Assembly: GCA_009760855.2 (NCBI GenBank)
Contig: WPIO01000052.1
Span: 1,049,001-1,113,000 of the forward strand
Source of the DNA: Cristatella mucedo
Taxonomy: Eukaryota > Bryozoa > Phylactolaemata > Cristatellidae
DNA length: 64,000 bases
Direction of reading: 5' to 3'
Positions 12,801-25,600 of this stretch are shown here, one piece after another. Position 1 is the stretch's first letter. The number at the start of each line of letters is the position of its first letter. The position numbers and the translations under genes are program-made. The notes below the pieces were generated by a model. It ran no database searches. It saw only the letters and a program-made list of their open reading frames with translations, and had not been told where the DNA came from.

Positions 12801-15800
12801 CTAGTGGTCTGCTCGAGCGTCCCAGGTGCGACTACCCAACGCGGACGACTTGCCATCGCTCTGCATTTTAAAACTACTGCTGCACGTGCATCCGCCACCA
12901 AAATAGACGCTTGCATTAAGCCATTGTTGAGTTCTATAAATACATGCATCAATAATTTTCGCAGCGCCTTAAGAGAATTTAGTCTCCATCCAGGCACGGT
13001 ACAGATGCCGCAGTGCTCGAGCCCGTGACGATCTTGTTCGTTAAAGACGAGCGTCTTACCCCTGGGCCAAACTATAGCGCCGAGTAAGGCAGGTACGTCT
13101 CGTAGCGTGAGAGTTATCCCCCATTCGTCCAGGGCTTACACATATGTCAGTGGATACGGTCTCCGATCACAGACCACGGCCGATGGGAAAATGACGGTGC
13201 GACCGACGCTGAAACGCATTTATGAACGTGTACACGCATTCAGACAGTGCATCGAGAGTTGGGTCAGGTACGTGAACGGTCATTTAAAGTCGAGGCTTGC
13301 AGGCGCTCAGGGTTGAGAGCCGAGAAACGCCAGTTTTGCTAAAGGAGCTCAATCGAGGGAGCGAAAAACGGGCGGCAAAATCAGACGGCGTCCGCTTACC
13401 GTTGCCCAGCTGAGTTTAACTATGTTCAGCTCTCAGTGCCACAGTGGCACGAGGTCGTTGGCCATTCTGTATTTTAACATCACCATTAGCTAAACTAAAG
13501 AGCTTCTGCGTTCAACCATTTTGGCTCCATTCTTCGGAGCGCCGGCAGTGAGTTTAGAAGGATGGCGGCGTAGCAGAGCCCAGAATGGCGACTGGCAGGC
13601 TTTCGTCAATAACCTACTCTCGAGTCCGTCAGTAAAATTGGCCGGACGCCACCTGGCGTCAAGCAGGCGATTTCGTGTGGACGGTAGCGAAGCTCCTTGA
13701 CTCGCCTGTGAAGAGCTTTTTCTTGTCAATCTAGACTTCGCATTTACGGACGATCTAGACGTCGAAGTTTCGGGCGAAAGTAGGCGGCGCTCCGCACGTC
13801 ATCTTTGCTCTGCTCTCCGCTCTGCCGGGCAGGGCTTGTGGCTGCTCAGATTGGTCTGAAGCTGGGGCATTTCTCGAATACTAGCAAAGGCGGAGGCCAC
13901 ACCCCTAGCGCGGCAGCCGCAGCCACGGGAGGTGGGGTGGTATTTTTTTACTATCTGGCTAAACCGTACGGTAAATTCCTTCAATAATTGTCTCAGCCGC
14001 CCCCAGCCTCGCCTGGTCGAGCACTTTGCACATTCCGGAAGAAACGTGTCAATATAATAGAGACATTGTCAGAATGCATAAGCGCACAAAGAAAAATTCA
14101 CGTGGACCCAGTAAATACAGTGAGGGGTAGGTGAATGTTTAGCTTCTGCTGAAATCAGAGATTATCGAGCCGTCAGACGAGAGCGAGTTCAGGCTTTGCA
14201 GGCATACGAACTCAAGGCAAGGTCTCCAAAAATGTAAGATTGTTGAGGCACAGCTAAAAGACTTATGTCAGAAGAGCGGGTGTCACGATGCCTAGCATGA
14301 TTAGGAAGTAGCACAGACAAGTAGTCTGGGGCAAGACAAGGAAGAGACCTAAAAGTTTGTGACAAAACCCAAAAATCTCTGGGCTACGCGATTGGAAGCA
14401 AGTGCATTTCGGTGAGACACTCTGTGGTGCTATAACTTCCACGTTCACGACAGACGAGCCTATCAGTAGAGCTTTGCTCCAGCGGCGTGTGCTTTATTGC
14501 ACAGGCCGGAAGACCTGAGAGTAATGGGTTACAGAATTCTAAATCGGATGTCACAAATGCATTGACCTACTTGGATTTGGCATCCCTATCTAAGCAGTCC
14601 GGAATCTTGCAATGTTACGTGGCTGAAAGTAGGCAGACTTGACTGGGGTGCTGATGTGATCGTGTAGTGAAAGGTCACTTTGGAACAGAATACCCGGATT
14701 TCGTTCCGATGACACAGGAAATACGCTGACCGAGCCCTATTGAGGGTTAGTTTTTCCAATTTCTAAGTAATAATGTGTTTTCGTATAGCCAATAAATTGG
14801 ATTAATCTTAATTTTAATTTTTTAGAAACTGTAGTTTCCATCCAAGTATGAGTGCCAGCAATACGTGCAGCAAGTGAGTTAAACTTGTTTGAAGTGCTGG
14901 CATGCAGGGATGTGTCAAAGCCACAGGGACAGCTGTGTGACATCTGAATTCATATTGTGCTTGGCAATTATATTTGACAAGAGGTAGAGTACAGATTGCG
15001 AAAAGAAGTGGGCCAGGCACAGATTGCTTGGCAATTATATTTGACAAGAGGTAGAGTACAAATTGCGAAAAGAAGTGGGCCAGGCACAGATCCCGTGGTA
15101 CTTAGGAAGCTCGCTGGATGACTGCTGCCACTCGAAATGACCAATGCCCCAAAGCCTCCCGTTAAGATAGGACCTGCAACTCTGCTGCATGAGTACGATG
15201 AAAGCCCGATGAAGTATTTGCGCTCGGTACGCCGCCGGATCAAGAGACCGACGAAGCTACCTACAATCTTGGCTTCACATTTCGCTAAGCTGAAGAGCTT
15301 CTGCGTTCATTTTTCCTCGATAAGTTTCGTGAATTTTCGCAGCGTCGCGACAAATTGGAGGCCGAGGTTAGCCGCAGGGCTGATGAAGAGCTCAACTACG
15401 AGAGTTTGTCACTTCTTGTCGCTTCATGTGCTGTCGCTGAAAGTCGCCCGTGCTGCGGCTGAGAGAGCGAGTAGCACATGATCAGACGCCGGCAGCTGTT
15501 ATTTACTAAATGTTCATAACTAGGTGGCGAGACGCAGAAGCTCTAATGCTGGCTTTCTGTCGCAAGGACCTTACCGATTGATCTTCAATCAGCTTCCCTA
15601 AGCTAACAGTTCTGCCTGCACAAGCTGCTTCACGGCCAAGCTTACCAGCTAGGTCTGCCGACGATGCGAGCTGATATACTGTCTTTTGTCATTTCCGCCT
15701 CGCACTCGGTCGCGCCTTGCTGGTGGTGGCCTTGGCCTTGTCATTTGAGCTCGTGCGTCGTGCAGTGAGCAGCTGAGCGGAGCTCCTGCTGATGGGCCTT

Positions 15801-18800
15801 GCCCTTGACCCTTTGACCTCCAAGTTTTGTGACATTTCAACTGCACACTCTATAGTGACTCCATAGTTGCACCACCGGGATGCCCCCTCGATTCGTGGCG
15901 ATATCGTGCTTACTCAGAGCACGACCGTGAACTTTTTCCTTGAAGACTCAAGAGCCCGTCCTGTCCTCCGCCACCTGCATAGTGCTTGAGCTATCAGTGA
16001 CTGTCCGTGTGCTTTTGGACAGAACCTCAGGTTCGTGTATGTGCCACTGGAAATTGAATTATTGCAATTCACTTCCTGCCCTGGCAGGTTGGCCGAAAAG
16101 TTGTTGCAAAATATTCGTGCTTTGTGATTAGTTCGCTGGGCTGGCAGCAATGCGTCCACTGCTGCAAGTGCTGGCAGCAGCCGGCAGGCAGCTAACTGCC
16201 AACGCCGGGCTCGAACGTGGTCCTATCCAGCTGTCCGTGTACCCGCGGTTAATAATAAAGTATTTAGAAGTCAGCCAAACTTATTAGTCTGACTATTGCT
16301 ACGCCCATAAATTTTAGCTGATCAGTATTGCATTTCTACTTTTCAAAAATCCTCATGGTCATTAAGTAACGGGACCTCAGTAAAGATGCTCTTTAGGTTA
16401 GTCCTTTTTAAGCCCAGGGGAAGTTTCATTTAGCACGAGGCTGTGGTCAATACCCAATACGGGTTTTCCAACGATTGGACTCGCGACGGTAGAAGCTTTC
16501 GTCAACGGACCGAAGCTTTCCCTAACCGGTCAAACTGCTGCGACTACTTGCCCTCTAACGACAAAATGGCGACCTTGATCTGCTATCCGTAAGTGCTGGC
16601 AGCGGTGGCCGGGCTCCGGGGTCGGTGCATTTCGCCCTCGACTAAGAAATCAGCCACTGCGTGCATGCGCCTACTCAGCAAAGACTCGGAGCCTGTAGCA
16701 ACGACGCGCTTCAACCGATGTCTGTCGTCGTAGGAGTTGGTGCCAAGCAGCGAGGCGACGGACTTGGCGCTCCAGAACGCGTCGCAGCAGGTGAGCAAAG
16801 AGACGCCATTGTTCCCCCCCCCCGACGTGGCGCAGGTGGCATCGCCGACCTTGTTTTGATGTTTGCCTAAGCCTCTCGACGTCAACTTTGGCGTATTTGC
16901 GGGCTAGGCGTGCTCTCGCTTCGAAGTGGAATCGAATCTGCTCTTGTGTAGCTCGACGCTCACTTCCGACTCGGCAACGGCAGCAGCGGCGGCAGCGACG
17001 AAGACTATCACGTATCCAAGACAACGTCTGACTACAAAATAGATGAAATATTGACCAAGGTAGAGACGCACATGTTATGTTTGGAGTCACTGTGCAAACG
17101 TGGCCGTTTGCCAGGACTCGGTTACCGCCGCCAGGAATAGCTTTCGTCTGCTGCTAAGTTTGCCACATCTAATGCGACTGTGTGCCAGTCCACGAGGGCC
17201 TACATGCTTCCGCTGCGTCCGTTTAGCCCAGGGTGGTAAAGCGAGAGATCGGCAACAACTGGGCGGACGTGGATCCGAAGAGCGGCGGCGAAGCAGCACT
17301 CCTTGTGTCCACGTATGCCGATGTCTACAAGTCGGCAGTAAGTAGATAAGCCCTAGCCCCCATCGAAAGCTACGATCTTCATTGATTGTCCGTTCAAGTG
17401 CGAGCGTCCGGGCGCTGCCGTTTGACGCATGCGCAACGGTCCGGCTGTCTTCGCCCGGCTCCGACAGCTGCAACCATCTAGCCGCCCGCCCCACTACCTC
17501 CCACTAGCGTTCGCTTGCTTCCACGGCATTGAGCTATCCTCGAACGCCGCGCCAATAAGCTATGGTGACCGATAAGATTCGCTGCTGACCTAATGAGCTA
17601 CACTTTAATTTGAACTCATCGGAACAATCGACAACCAAAGATCTGTATTTTATCTTTCCTATTCCTTTATCCTCCACTGAAGATGGAGGAAACAGCTGAT
17701 GGCTTGCAGGACTTCAAAACGATCGGCTTTTCGTCCGCTCGTATATCCCGGCCCAGCGTAAGCTGCCGATAGTGGCAGACCGCATTAAACCCCTGTCGAT
17801 AATAATAGTGGTGATAGTAATATGTAATTTGTGAAGCACACTATGAGAACTTGAATATATCACAGGCACTTTGCAGCAAACTGCAAGGGAATCATTGATC
17901 CATGCTATCATTGACATTCACGGTATCTAGCATGCAAAAGCAAATAAGAGCGTCGAGGGGTCATAGGATCGCGGGTTACGAAACCGAACCATTCCCGCAC
18001 TGGGCTCGTAGCTCGGATCGTGATTTTCCTCAAGGTAATATGGGAAAATTGTTAGTTCGTTTCCGAGCCCGGCGAAGCATCGCGAAAAGTCGTCCCTTAA
18101 AGATTACGAAATATGAGAAAAACACTCGCCATTGTTTTAATTGCTCTAATCTTGGTGGGGCAGCGTGAGTTTCCTTCACTCGCCGAGAAGGTTTTACCCT
18201 ACACCCGTCCGACCCTTGCGTTGTAATGGCTCCGTACTTACCACCTTTAATTCAGCACTCGATTTTTTCCAAGGAACTATTTTGCCTCACTTGGTTGCCC
18301 GTGACAGCCGATCCATTCAAAGGCTGCATTACTCACGAATACTTACTTAGCTCAGACGAGTTCCTTGGGTTCGGTTCGTCACCCTATACTGGGTTCGTAA
18401 ACCGAGTTATTTTTTTCGACAGCCTGGGTATTTTTAACTAAGATTTTTCGTAGCCCAGGCAACCCGGTACCCTACGTGGCGACCGGTTACTAGCGTTTAC
18501 TGAATCATAAACAGATAGGTAGACAAAGCACACCGGAGTTCACCGGGGCGAAGGGGAGGCTGACCGGAACGAACGCGTCTTTAGCTGAGAGTGAAGAGAT
18601 GCAAGATCAACGCAGATAGTGACCGTATATTATATATTATATATTAGTCATCAGTATTGCGCTCTATGAGAACTGAATCTCTATTCAGGCGCTTCACATA
18701 CGCCACAGGGATCGAGCCCACGACCTCGGTCATGCATTCACGTTAACCTGTTGCTGCTGGACCCCCGGCAGTTGCATGACCGAACCGACAAAGCTGGCGA

Positions 18801-19930
18801 AGCTTGCATCTCGAAGCTAGCGAGTCGCTGAAATAGCTTCGACGCACGAACGACATAGAGATCCGTCAGTGTCGTCAATGCGATTGCACCCAAATGGCGC
18901 TTAGGCTACAACCACCGTCGCTGAGCTGGAGCTTCGATGCAAGTCAAGCGGCTGCACGTCGGCGTCGGGAATCTCTAACCGATTCCCCTCTTTTTGTCCA
19001 CATTGTCCATTCACCACAGCTGAACAGCGAAGACGGACTGGGCGCGACAGGCAGTAGTATGAAAGCTTGTGCGAAGCGGTAGAGCCACTTATAGCTCCGT
19101 CATCTGTGTGCTCAGCTCAATAGAAATCCATTTGTTAGATAGCCAGATATCCAAAGCAAGGCGGGTGGTAATAAAGAGTACAAGAAAATAGCGAGCCAAT
19201 ATGGACCGGTTGGACTCGGTTATGCCGCGTTCCCTTTCCAGTCGGGAGCGCATCCCTCGGAACAGAACAAGTTCCAAGTCCAGCAGTTCAAGTCCTTGAG
19301 GGCGGCCACATTCCGTGCGCCGGCACAAGGCGATAAATGCACTCAGGCTTCGAGCTATGCATTAAGGTGCGGTTCCGTACGGACCTGTACATTATAAAGG
19401 CAGTCTTTGACAACGAGCCACCTTCCTTTTTGGCGACGGCGCACTGGCACGACGCCTCACTTCCGGGCCTCTCGCTGGCGTAAGTTTCGAAAAATGAAAA
19501 TTTTTTATCTTCTCAGGACAACTCGCAATTAGAGAGGCCCCATTACGGGAAGAAGGATACATCTAAGTTGGCGCTTCCATTACCGCCGGACGAGACGAGG
19601 GCCAAGGTCAGCGTCAGGCTTGGCTCAGAGCAGCTGCAGTAAGTTTTCGCCCTGCTTCCCTGCATGGGGCTTGGCCAGCGAGCTCGGCAACGATTTGACG
19701 TGCCCCCAAAAGCTCGTCAAGTTTAACTATGCACTGGGTGCGTTTCAGGAAGGAGAGTGACTACGGTGCCTCGTTCGCTGACCCAAAGTCAGCCGCTGCG
19801 GACCTCGGCGCCGCTCATGAGGCGGCAAGGCTTCTGAAAGTGGCGATGGAATACCGCTCCAACACCTTCCGCGAAGGCGACTACAATGGTTTAAGTACGT
19901 GGGTGGCCATAGTTCACCTGATTCGACCCC

Positions 19931-19987
<57 letters not shown>

Positions 19988-22573
19988 TCTCTCTTTCTCT
20001 CTCACTCACTCACTCTCACTCTCATTCTCACTGTCTACTCATAGTAATTAACTCATCAGGAGAAAGTAACAAGCGATGTATCGTGGAGAGATTGTGGTTT
20101 GCTTGCATCTGTTGCATCAGCAGCTCGTAAGACGGCCAGATATTCCAGCTACTTTAGAAGCGCTATTGAAAGCGTTCGCTGTTATAATTTTTTTTATTCA
20201 AGCTGTCGACATTCTTGCAGTTCAGCACCCGGCTACCACATTCGGCGTCGACTACGGGAAGCATCAGCCAGGACTAGACTTTAAACTGCCAAAATTTTCC
20301 CAAAAACACGACGAGAGGTAATCTTTTTTTTTATTAAAGACATCACTGCTGTTAGAGCGATAGCTCAATAGCCGTCGAAGGCAACGATAGCTCGATAGCC
20401 GTCGAAGGCACGAACGAGACGGCCTGGCCCTCGGCTATTAGAAATAATGCGACCCTGCCCTTTCCGATCTCAGCAGCGATGACGTCATCGGTGGAGACGC
20501 GGCCGTCGGTGCTGCTGGCCCGAGGCTACCTAAGCTCATCAGCCAATCGATGCAGACTTCGCAAGCAATAAAGGAGGGCGCGGAGGGGAAGAAATACCAC
20601 ACGAGAGCGCATTTCGAGGTTCGGAAGCACGAGCGCTGCAGCGTCTTTTTTTGAAGCCCGTATTCGCCGGCGAGCTCGCCCACACGGAGCCAGAAGCTAC
20701 CGAGCGAAGCTTGGCGCCACATAGTAACCCCCCCCCCCACCCCCGCCGCCCGAACCTACGCGGCCTGCGAGCGATGAGAGAACGAAGGCACGCCGGGCAC
20801 TGTATTGTCGTTTCTGAGCCTATCGTCGCTGAGAGAACGCTTCATTTGACGTCGCTGCTGCTCCTTATTGCACGCTGCAGTTCGGCAGCCATAGCGGAAA
20901 CCAGCTGTCCGTGTACGCGAAAGATTTCCCGCTGACAAGTCAGACGTACGAGACGCTCAGGGGCGGCAGGCCGGCAGATACGAAACTGTTTGACGGGTCG
21001 GAATCGGCTGCCACCGCTGCGGCGTCACTTCTTACGAGCTACGGGGCCGACTACTGCGCTACTGCCAAGGACTTCAAGACGCTGTCGGCTGATGGCGCTC
21101 GAAACGAGCTGGTGAAGAACGTAGAGAAGAGTTTAGCTTACAACATCCGGTTCAGCTACAATACTGATGGAAATAAGAGCGCCAGACAGAGATCTCGTAA
21201 GCGATCGTTGTATACTAGCTTTGTTTACCTGGTTAACAGTTTACTCGGCAGCACCATTATAAGAATAATAATAATACCTTTGTATAGCGCCCTAAGAGAT
21301 CTGAATCTCTCTCTCTCTCTAGGCACTTTACAGATGTTGCAAATAAAGTACTACCAAATGTTTGGTGATAACATCCACTAGCAGCAGGCATAAGTGTATA
21401 GTGTAAGCAGGTACATGTACACGTAGTACGAATCACAAAGACCCACCTTCATTGCACCGTAGCCTTGACCAGTGCGCTACTTTACGGCCTTGTGGCTCCA
21501 GAGAGCTGTCTGCCGTCACCCGAAGAGCTCGGCGAAGCGCTTGCGCCTCCGAATTTGATGACATTCGCTTGCGCCGCCTCCGAACTGCTCGAGGAGCGAC
21601 TCAACTCGTGCAGCAGCTCAGCGCTTCTTTGCTTCTTTTGATCCCTCTGACAGCTTGTGCATGCATCCTCCATGCCTCGCATATGCGAACGACAAATGTT
21701 ATTGAACAACCGTGAGAGAACCGAGCGATCCGGGGCCATCGTGGCGTCAATGCTATCAGACTGACTTTGCCCTGGTGCCGTCGCAGCGGCGGTTCGAGAG
21801 ATTCATCCATATTCACTGACAGCGAATGCGGTCGGTCGAGCAAGTGCCATCAAGACGATGCACGTCTCGTCAGAATCCAAGATCCGTTGTTCTGGCAGTT
21901 TTGTTTTGCTCTTGCGAGAGCATTTTTCAGGGAAAATGTAGTCTTCATCCAAGGGTTTGAAGTTTGGCCTTGCCTGTAATGTAATCCTTGGCATATCTAG
22001 CAAATATTGCATTTTACTTTACCACCGGTTCATCTTAGTTCATTCGTAACAACCGTAATGAAAATAATGCATTTGATGGCGCCAATTAGAGTTAATCTCT
22101 TAGTAGGCACTTAGCTAATTGGGTGTAAATTAATTATGTCAATTTGTAAAATCACCATCATAATTAAGTATTTAAATACTCTCTGCATATATATGACGGC
22201 TTGCTGTTCCACGTTGCAAGTTCTCGGTAATGGCAAGCCAACAGTTGAAGTAACTGTTATTATTGAATTGGGGCGGCAGCGAGCTAAGTGTGGCGTATTG
22301 ATAATTACACCATTAATTAACATTTAGTATGCAGGTGACCCTACGAATGACGCTCACTGATAATGTTGTCATCTGTATTTAGTTCTTCCAGCTTAAGTGG
22401 CTGGTGTTTCCTCCCTCGTTCCTATTTCGAATTCTGAGTTTATGTACCAACATTTAGGATTCGTCGGGAATCTTTACTAGCTTATTCTATTAACAGAAAG
22501 CTTGACAAATACTGAAAATTTCGATATGCATATAAAGTATATATGGTTTATATACATAAATAAATATATATAG

Positions 22574-22605
<32 letters not shown>

Positions 22606-25600
22606 CGAGCTGTCTATATACGGCCAACGGTTAACTAGTACACACACATATATCTACTAGTTATCCGTCCGTCCGTCACGCGGCAAGATGGTGCACTTCC
22701 GTCACGCGGCATCGCTGACTTCCGTGACCATATTATGACTATTTCTACTATGTCTCGGTGAAGCGAATACACAGGCAGTGAGCATCTCCTATACATATAT
22801 ATTTATTTATTTACAGTACATAATGTATCATATATATATATATATATTTATATATTTATATATGCGAATGTGTATGTATTTTTGAGAATTACCTTCAAGA
22901 CGTTAAGCTACTTGCTACCTGGCAGGCTTCTTATGCGTCGTCCTGACAGAGTTTCCAGGCTCACCCGGCCGTCGCCCACTCAGTTAGCTTCTACCTGAGA
23001 GGCGAGTGACTGCCGACAGACGTGCTCTCTTTTGGGTGCCTGGCTGACTTCAATATGACCCCAACTGAACCGCTCTTCAGTCTCATTAACTTGAAGGAAT
23101 GCTTAATTTTTTGGAGCGGCACGATAATTGCGGCCGCTGAGACACCGTCCTTGTGCCTTGTCATCTGGACGCAGTCAATAACAAGAACAATAACAATGAT
23201 AAATTTCTATATCGCTCACAGAGAGCGAAGTATCGTTATGGCTGCTTCACATTGGCTGTCAAGTAGCACTTCAAACTTATTAAAGATAATAACAGGCATA
23301 AATGCAGCTCGCGTAAGCACTTAAAGAACCATACACACGAACAAAGCGAGTCTAGTAAAGTTCGTTCATAGCTACTGATAAGAAATCTTGTGGTATGTTC
23401 ACAATTCATTCCCATCTCTTTCTATTTCTTATTACATCATTCCCACTCTATGTTTATCTCTCTATCACTATCACTATCTCTATCTCTGTATTTTTTACTC
23501 TTTCTCCATCTCCATCTCTCCACTACCCTTTCATGCTTTCTCGCTCTCTTTTTGCAATTCGCTATCTTCTGCAAATAAGACCATGAAAGTACTCATTTTT
23601 GCACAAAGAACCAAAGGCGGCTAGCGAGGAAAAGGAGTGATACATTAAGCAAATCCAAGTATGTCGATGGCGCCGATAATCACTTCAAAACCACTAGCTT
23701 CATACAATGATTTCTATTGCGCCGACATTTACACGTACAGACATGCACTTCTATTAATCATCTGATCATCTTCTATTGATCTTCCATCTGAATCAAGCGT
23801 ACACTGTATTCCTGATGGCGCCAGCCAATTTTTTCGCACTTCTCTGACAAATCCACTCCGTCGCGGTCGTTTCAGTTTTCAGCGAAAGCTACCTCAAGCC
23901 GCCTGCAGCCCGAATGCGAACTCCAGCGAAAGAGCGTCGAGCCAAGTTCGATCTTCTTCGGACGGACGGAGCTCTGGAGCAGGAAGCTAAAGGCCCCCAA
24001 GGATCGGAGAACAAGGTAGCCCGGCCCGGCCTGCCGGCGCACGCTCGGCGAGCGCTTGTGCCGATCGCTCGGGCGCCAATCGCCGAATCGAGCAATCCAG
24101 GCAGCAAAGCCTCGGGCCGCTGGAGGACCGCCACTATTAACTGCTGCTGCAGCAACTGCGAAGAAGCTTCAGCCGTAGCGCTGACTCTGCGAAGTTGGGG
24201 CCGCCAAAATTATCTTTCGATCGCCGCCTAATTAGAGCTCGCTACTCAGTAGTTTCCCTATCGCCCGGGGCTTCTTAGCGCCGAAGTTTCGGCCCCGCCG
24301 GAAGCGGCCGGCGCACTCGGCGAGCTGGACTCCCGCTTCGCTACGGACCTGCGCAGTCAAACCGAATCGGTCCGAACGTCGCGTCACTCGCAGAGATTAC
24401 GCTTTCCGATATCGTCCTGTCTGCACTGGCTCTCCGTCAAGCAGGTCATCGAGTTCAAGGTAATTTTACAGGTCCTTAGTCTTTTACTCCAGATCGTCTG
24501 ACCGAACAGCCTACTTCTCTTCGCATCGTCCTCGGCAGGCTGAGTTGAGGAGCGTGTGCTCGCGTTTTTTTTCCGACCGATGAATGGCTCTTCCTAAAAA
24601 TACTATAATTTATTTGTATAGCGCCCAAAGAGAGCTTCAATTATATATATATATATATATATATTTCTATAGCGCCTAAAGAATCTCCATTCACACGCTT
24701 CAAAAATGCCACGGGGCTCGGCCCCCATCGATCTTAGTCGTCAAATACATTCACGTTGACCACGATCGGGAGAGCTCCTTAACCACTGGGCGCCACACCA
24801 GTGCGAAATTCCTTTATTTTTGCTAGCGTAAACCATCAGCGGGGGGGGGGGGCAGCGGCAGCTGCCAGTGAACCGGCGTCAGAACTATACTAGCGGCTAA
24901 GTGGGTGGCAATGCGATGCCGAGAGCTACGAGGGGCACGGTAGACAGCTGGGATTTCGAAGAAGGGGACGGGAGGTTACAGCGCTCGTCAATGTGGCTCG
25001 AGATCGCTCGCTCGCTCGCTGCGGGCAAGATGAAAGACGAATGCCGAGGCTGAGCATTCATCGTTTCTCACGACAATGGCTCGCCTTCACAAAAAGAGAG
25101 CTAGACAGCCGAGCCTGCTCCCTTCAGCGCCAGAAAAGCGCTCGCTGCTGCCGCCCTCTCGCCGAGCCGCTCGCTCCCGGCCCGCGCCAGCACAAGAGTG
25201 GCGCTCGCTCGCTCGCCGGTTGGTTTGCTAGCCTTCGCAGCTGTACGCTGCTCTGCTCTCGCTCTCCGCAGGAGAACTACAGGAACTGGAGCACGCTCGG
25301 AGCAGAAGATGGTGCGATCCAGACTCAGAGCAGGGCGCTGAAGCTGGAGGCGCTCAAGCGGCTGAAGAGCGGCCGCCGAAGTCACTACGTCCTCGGCTAC
25401 GCTCGTGTCGATCACGGCACGACCAGCCAAGGGACCTTCCAGGGCAAGCCGAAAGACGACGGGAGCACGCCGGCAGCCGGCCGCAGCGAGACGGATCCGG
25501 GAGTCGAGTGGAGGCACATGGCCGCAAGCGACAACACCGCCGACCACCTAGCCGACAATCAGCCGGCGTCCAAGATGGAGTCGCTGGCGGCGCAGGAGAT

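Larger units (their letters stand above)
11913..14140. other. Intron 1 sequence with T1 SINE relics
   Basis: Apart from the SINEs at about 12.4 and 13.0 kb I see no gene or repeat I can name. Short GC-rich frames at 12.5-13.3 kb lack splice support. Confidence 0.4.

Noticed and set aside
16734-16791. Possible small plus-strand exon (tcgtag|GAGTTGG ... GCAGCAG|gtgagc)
   Set aside because: Its borders look acceptable, but inserting it between exons 2 and 3 (both phase 2) would force an Arg/Trp-rich frame unlike the rest of the protein.
23914-24015. Alternative frame of exon 8 ([20 protein letters not shown])
   Set aside because: It joins exon 10 in phase 0 but cannot follow exon 7 (phase 1), and it would leave out exon 9. 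Kept only as an alternative.
25101-25547. 148-codon minus-strand frame
   Set aside because: Antisense to exon 10 of the plus-strand gene, with no splice or domain support.
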